DNA from: Bacteroidales bacterium
GTDB lineage: Bacteria > Bacteroidota > Bacteroidia > Bacteroidales > UBA932
Assembly (NCBI GenBank): GCA_017627255.1
Contig: JAGAHD010000009.1
Span: 1-51,414 of the forward strand
Length of the DNA: 51,414 bases
Direction of reading: 5' to 3'
This document shows positions 50,544-51,414 of this stretch, piece by piece. A model generated the notes under the pieces. It was not told where the DNA came from, searched no databases, and saw only the letters and a list, made by a program, of their open reading frames with translations. Every line of letters begins with the position of its first letter. The stretch's first letter is position 1. The translations under genes and the position numbers were made by a program.

Positions 50544-51414
50544 CGGCGTTCGTGCCGGTAGAGTTCCCAACTGTTGAACAGATTCTGCCAAATGGCGTAC
50601 AGGCCTCCCGCAACGGATGTGACGGGAGTCAGGTAGTTGTATCCCAGCCAGATGAGGAATCCGGTATTCTTCTGTCCGAGGGCCTGTCCGGCGGTCAGGG
50701 AGTCGCTCCGGCCCCTTCCGATGCGGCGTCCGGTGTAGAACTGGAGGACGCAGGTCAGGATGGACAGGACGACGATTCCCGCCAGGACTCCGATGCCGAG
50801 ATGGCTGCGGAAAAGGGAATGGGTGGCCAGTACCATGCCCAGGGTGAGGCAGAAGCCCCAGATATAGAAGGAATTGCCGCTCCAGCGCATCAGCTTGCGC
50901 TGGAGGGAGGGGGCTGTGTATCGGATGAGCCAGGCAATGAGGCTGGGGAGGATCAGGATGGGGAAGACCTTTCCGGCGATCCGGAAGACATACTGCCAGA
51001 AGCCGAGCGAATCGGAAGGGCTGACCAGCGGAATGACCGCCGGGATCAGGAACGTGGCCGCCACGTTGACGAGCACGAGGTACGTCACGGTGTCCGCCAG
51101 GTTGCCGCCGAGCCGTTCGGTGATGACTCCGGCGGCCGAGGCCGTGGGACAGATCAGGCAGAGCATCGCACATTCCAGGAGGATGCGTCCCGCGCCTTCC
51201 GGGGCGGCGACGGTGGCGGCTGCCAGGCAGAGGAATGCGGCGATCTGGAACAGAAGCACCCCCAGGTGCCAGCGTCTCAGCCGCAGGTCATGCGGGGAGA
51301 TTTTCACGAACTGGAAGAACAGCAGGAGCGCGATCATCACCCGCTGGCCCTCCGATGCCAGTGTGTGGCAGAAGGGACCGACCGGACGAAGGGCCGGGAT
51401 GAGATGGTAGAGCA
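50501..51414 (-). CDS. bile acid:sodium symporter family (BASS) protein, N-terminus cut by window end
   Basis: At least 304 aa. The frame runs open to the window edge through FCHTLASEGQRVMIALLLFF, so the true start lies beyond 51414; an internal GTG at 51340 is not needed. About nine hydrophobic segments are seen. ICPTASAAGVITERLGGN resembles the sodium-site region and GLYAIWQNL closes the last helix. The family carries organic anions such as bile acids or keto acids with sodium. The basic tail overlaps the Nudix gene end by 43 bp. Confidence 0.8.
   Translation of the reverse strand, partial: LYHLIPALRPVGPFCHTLASEGQRVMIALLLFFQFVKISPHDLRLRRWHLGVLLFQIAAFLCLAAATVAAPEGAGRILLECAMLCLICPTASAAGVITERLGGNLADTVTYLVLVNVAATFLIPAVIPLVSPSDSLGFWQYVFRIAGKVFPILILPSLIAWLIRYTAPSLQRKLMRWSGNSFYIWGFCLTLGMVLATHSLFRSHLGIGVLAGIVVLSILTCVLQFYTGRRIGRGRSDSLTAGQALGQKNTGFLIWLGYNYLTPVTSVAGGLYAIWQNLFNSWELYRHERRQIRASRNTSTIDG

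Noticed and set aside
1..51414. Mobile elements, prophage, CRISPR or defence islands
   Set aside because: No transposase, integrase, direct repeats around tRNAs, spacer array, restriction-modification or toxin-antitoxin genes were seen; both tRNAs are followed by terminators and ordinary genes.

Overview
The window comes from a chromosome of the phylum Bacteroidota, most likely order Bacteroidales, with a fairly GC-rich genome. The evidence is as follows. Promoters are of the TTG/TTTG-N18..20-TAnnTTTG type, most genes lack a Shine-Dalgarno sequence, and many lipoproteins carry a Cys lipobox. Several families are typical of this phylum (DUF4199, DUF4295, DUF4296, a long signal peptidase I, a FimB/Mfa2-like lipoprotein, and an ExbB that begins with a signal peptide). 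I cannot name the genus. The window opens in the last ~54 nt of a 5S rRNA, so an rRNA operon ends here. I see no insertion sequence, phage, integrase, CRISPR array or toxin-antitoxin pair; this is core chromosome.

Layout. 1-97: 5S rRNA tail and terminator. 162-1691 (minus): DUF4199 membrane protein and a family 2 glycosyltransferase. 1790-7171 (plus): a translation operon thrS-infC-rpmI-rplT-lepB-rpmB-rpmG-DUF4295, closed by a terminator. 7217-13922 (plus): ftsY-pheT-DUF4296 lipoprotein-amidohydrolase-radical SAM-deoC. 13913-15208 (minus): secreted histidine acid phosphatase. 15350-17682 (plus): an HEXXH lipoprotein and a FimB/Mfa2-like lipoprotein. 17733-20641 (plus): tRNA-Leu(CAG), typA, yceD-rpmF, tRNA-Arg(CCT). 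20741-21748 (plus): orphan PstS-like lipoprotein. 21754-22089 (minus): PAS-only protein. 22157-29207 (minus): complete histidine operon hisG-D-C-B-H-A-F-IE behind a His6 leader peptide and attenuator. 29263-30600 (minus): a TagD-like cytidylyltransferase fused to a degenerate Gfo/Idh/MocA domain. 30710-36501 (plus): unknown anchored protein, acyl-CoA ligase, dCMP deaminase, S41 protease. 36548-39315 (plus): asnS-udk-TonB-like protein. 39302-40567 (minus): alkaline phosphatase. 40731-43065 (minus): exbB, 150-aa membrane protein, exbD, exbD. 43182-49893 (minus): tatD-ansA, dprA, queA, and an SRPBCC-like / RsmF-like / TPR operon. 49932-50543 (plus): Nudix hydrolase. 50501-end (minus): bile acid:sodium symporter family protein, cut by the window edge.

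How the genes work together. The first 14 kb is mostly translation, secretion and tRNA charging. The his block carries all ten enzymatic activities of histidine synthesis in eight overlapping genes and appears to be controlled by ribosome-mediated attenuation. The exb block would power TonB-dependent outer-membrane uptake, and a TonB-like protein lies 2 kb away.

The most noteworthy observations are an infC gene that seems able to start only at AUC behind a strong Shine-Dalgarno, the His6 attenuator, four promoters whose -7 box sits 4-8 nt from the start codon (near-leaderless mRNAs), the cytidylyltransferase-oxidoreductase fusion with missing catalytic residues, and a two-gene lipoprotein unit with a zincin motif. 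I did not find a clearly new multi-gene defence or mobile system. All calls come from reading the sequence; no database search was run.
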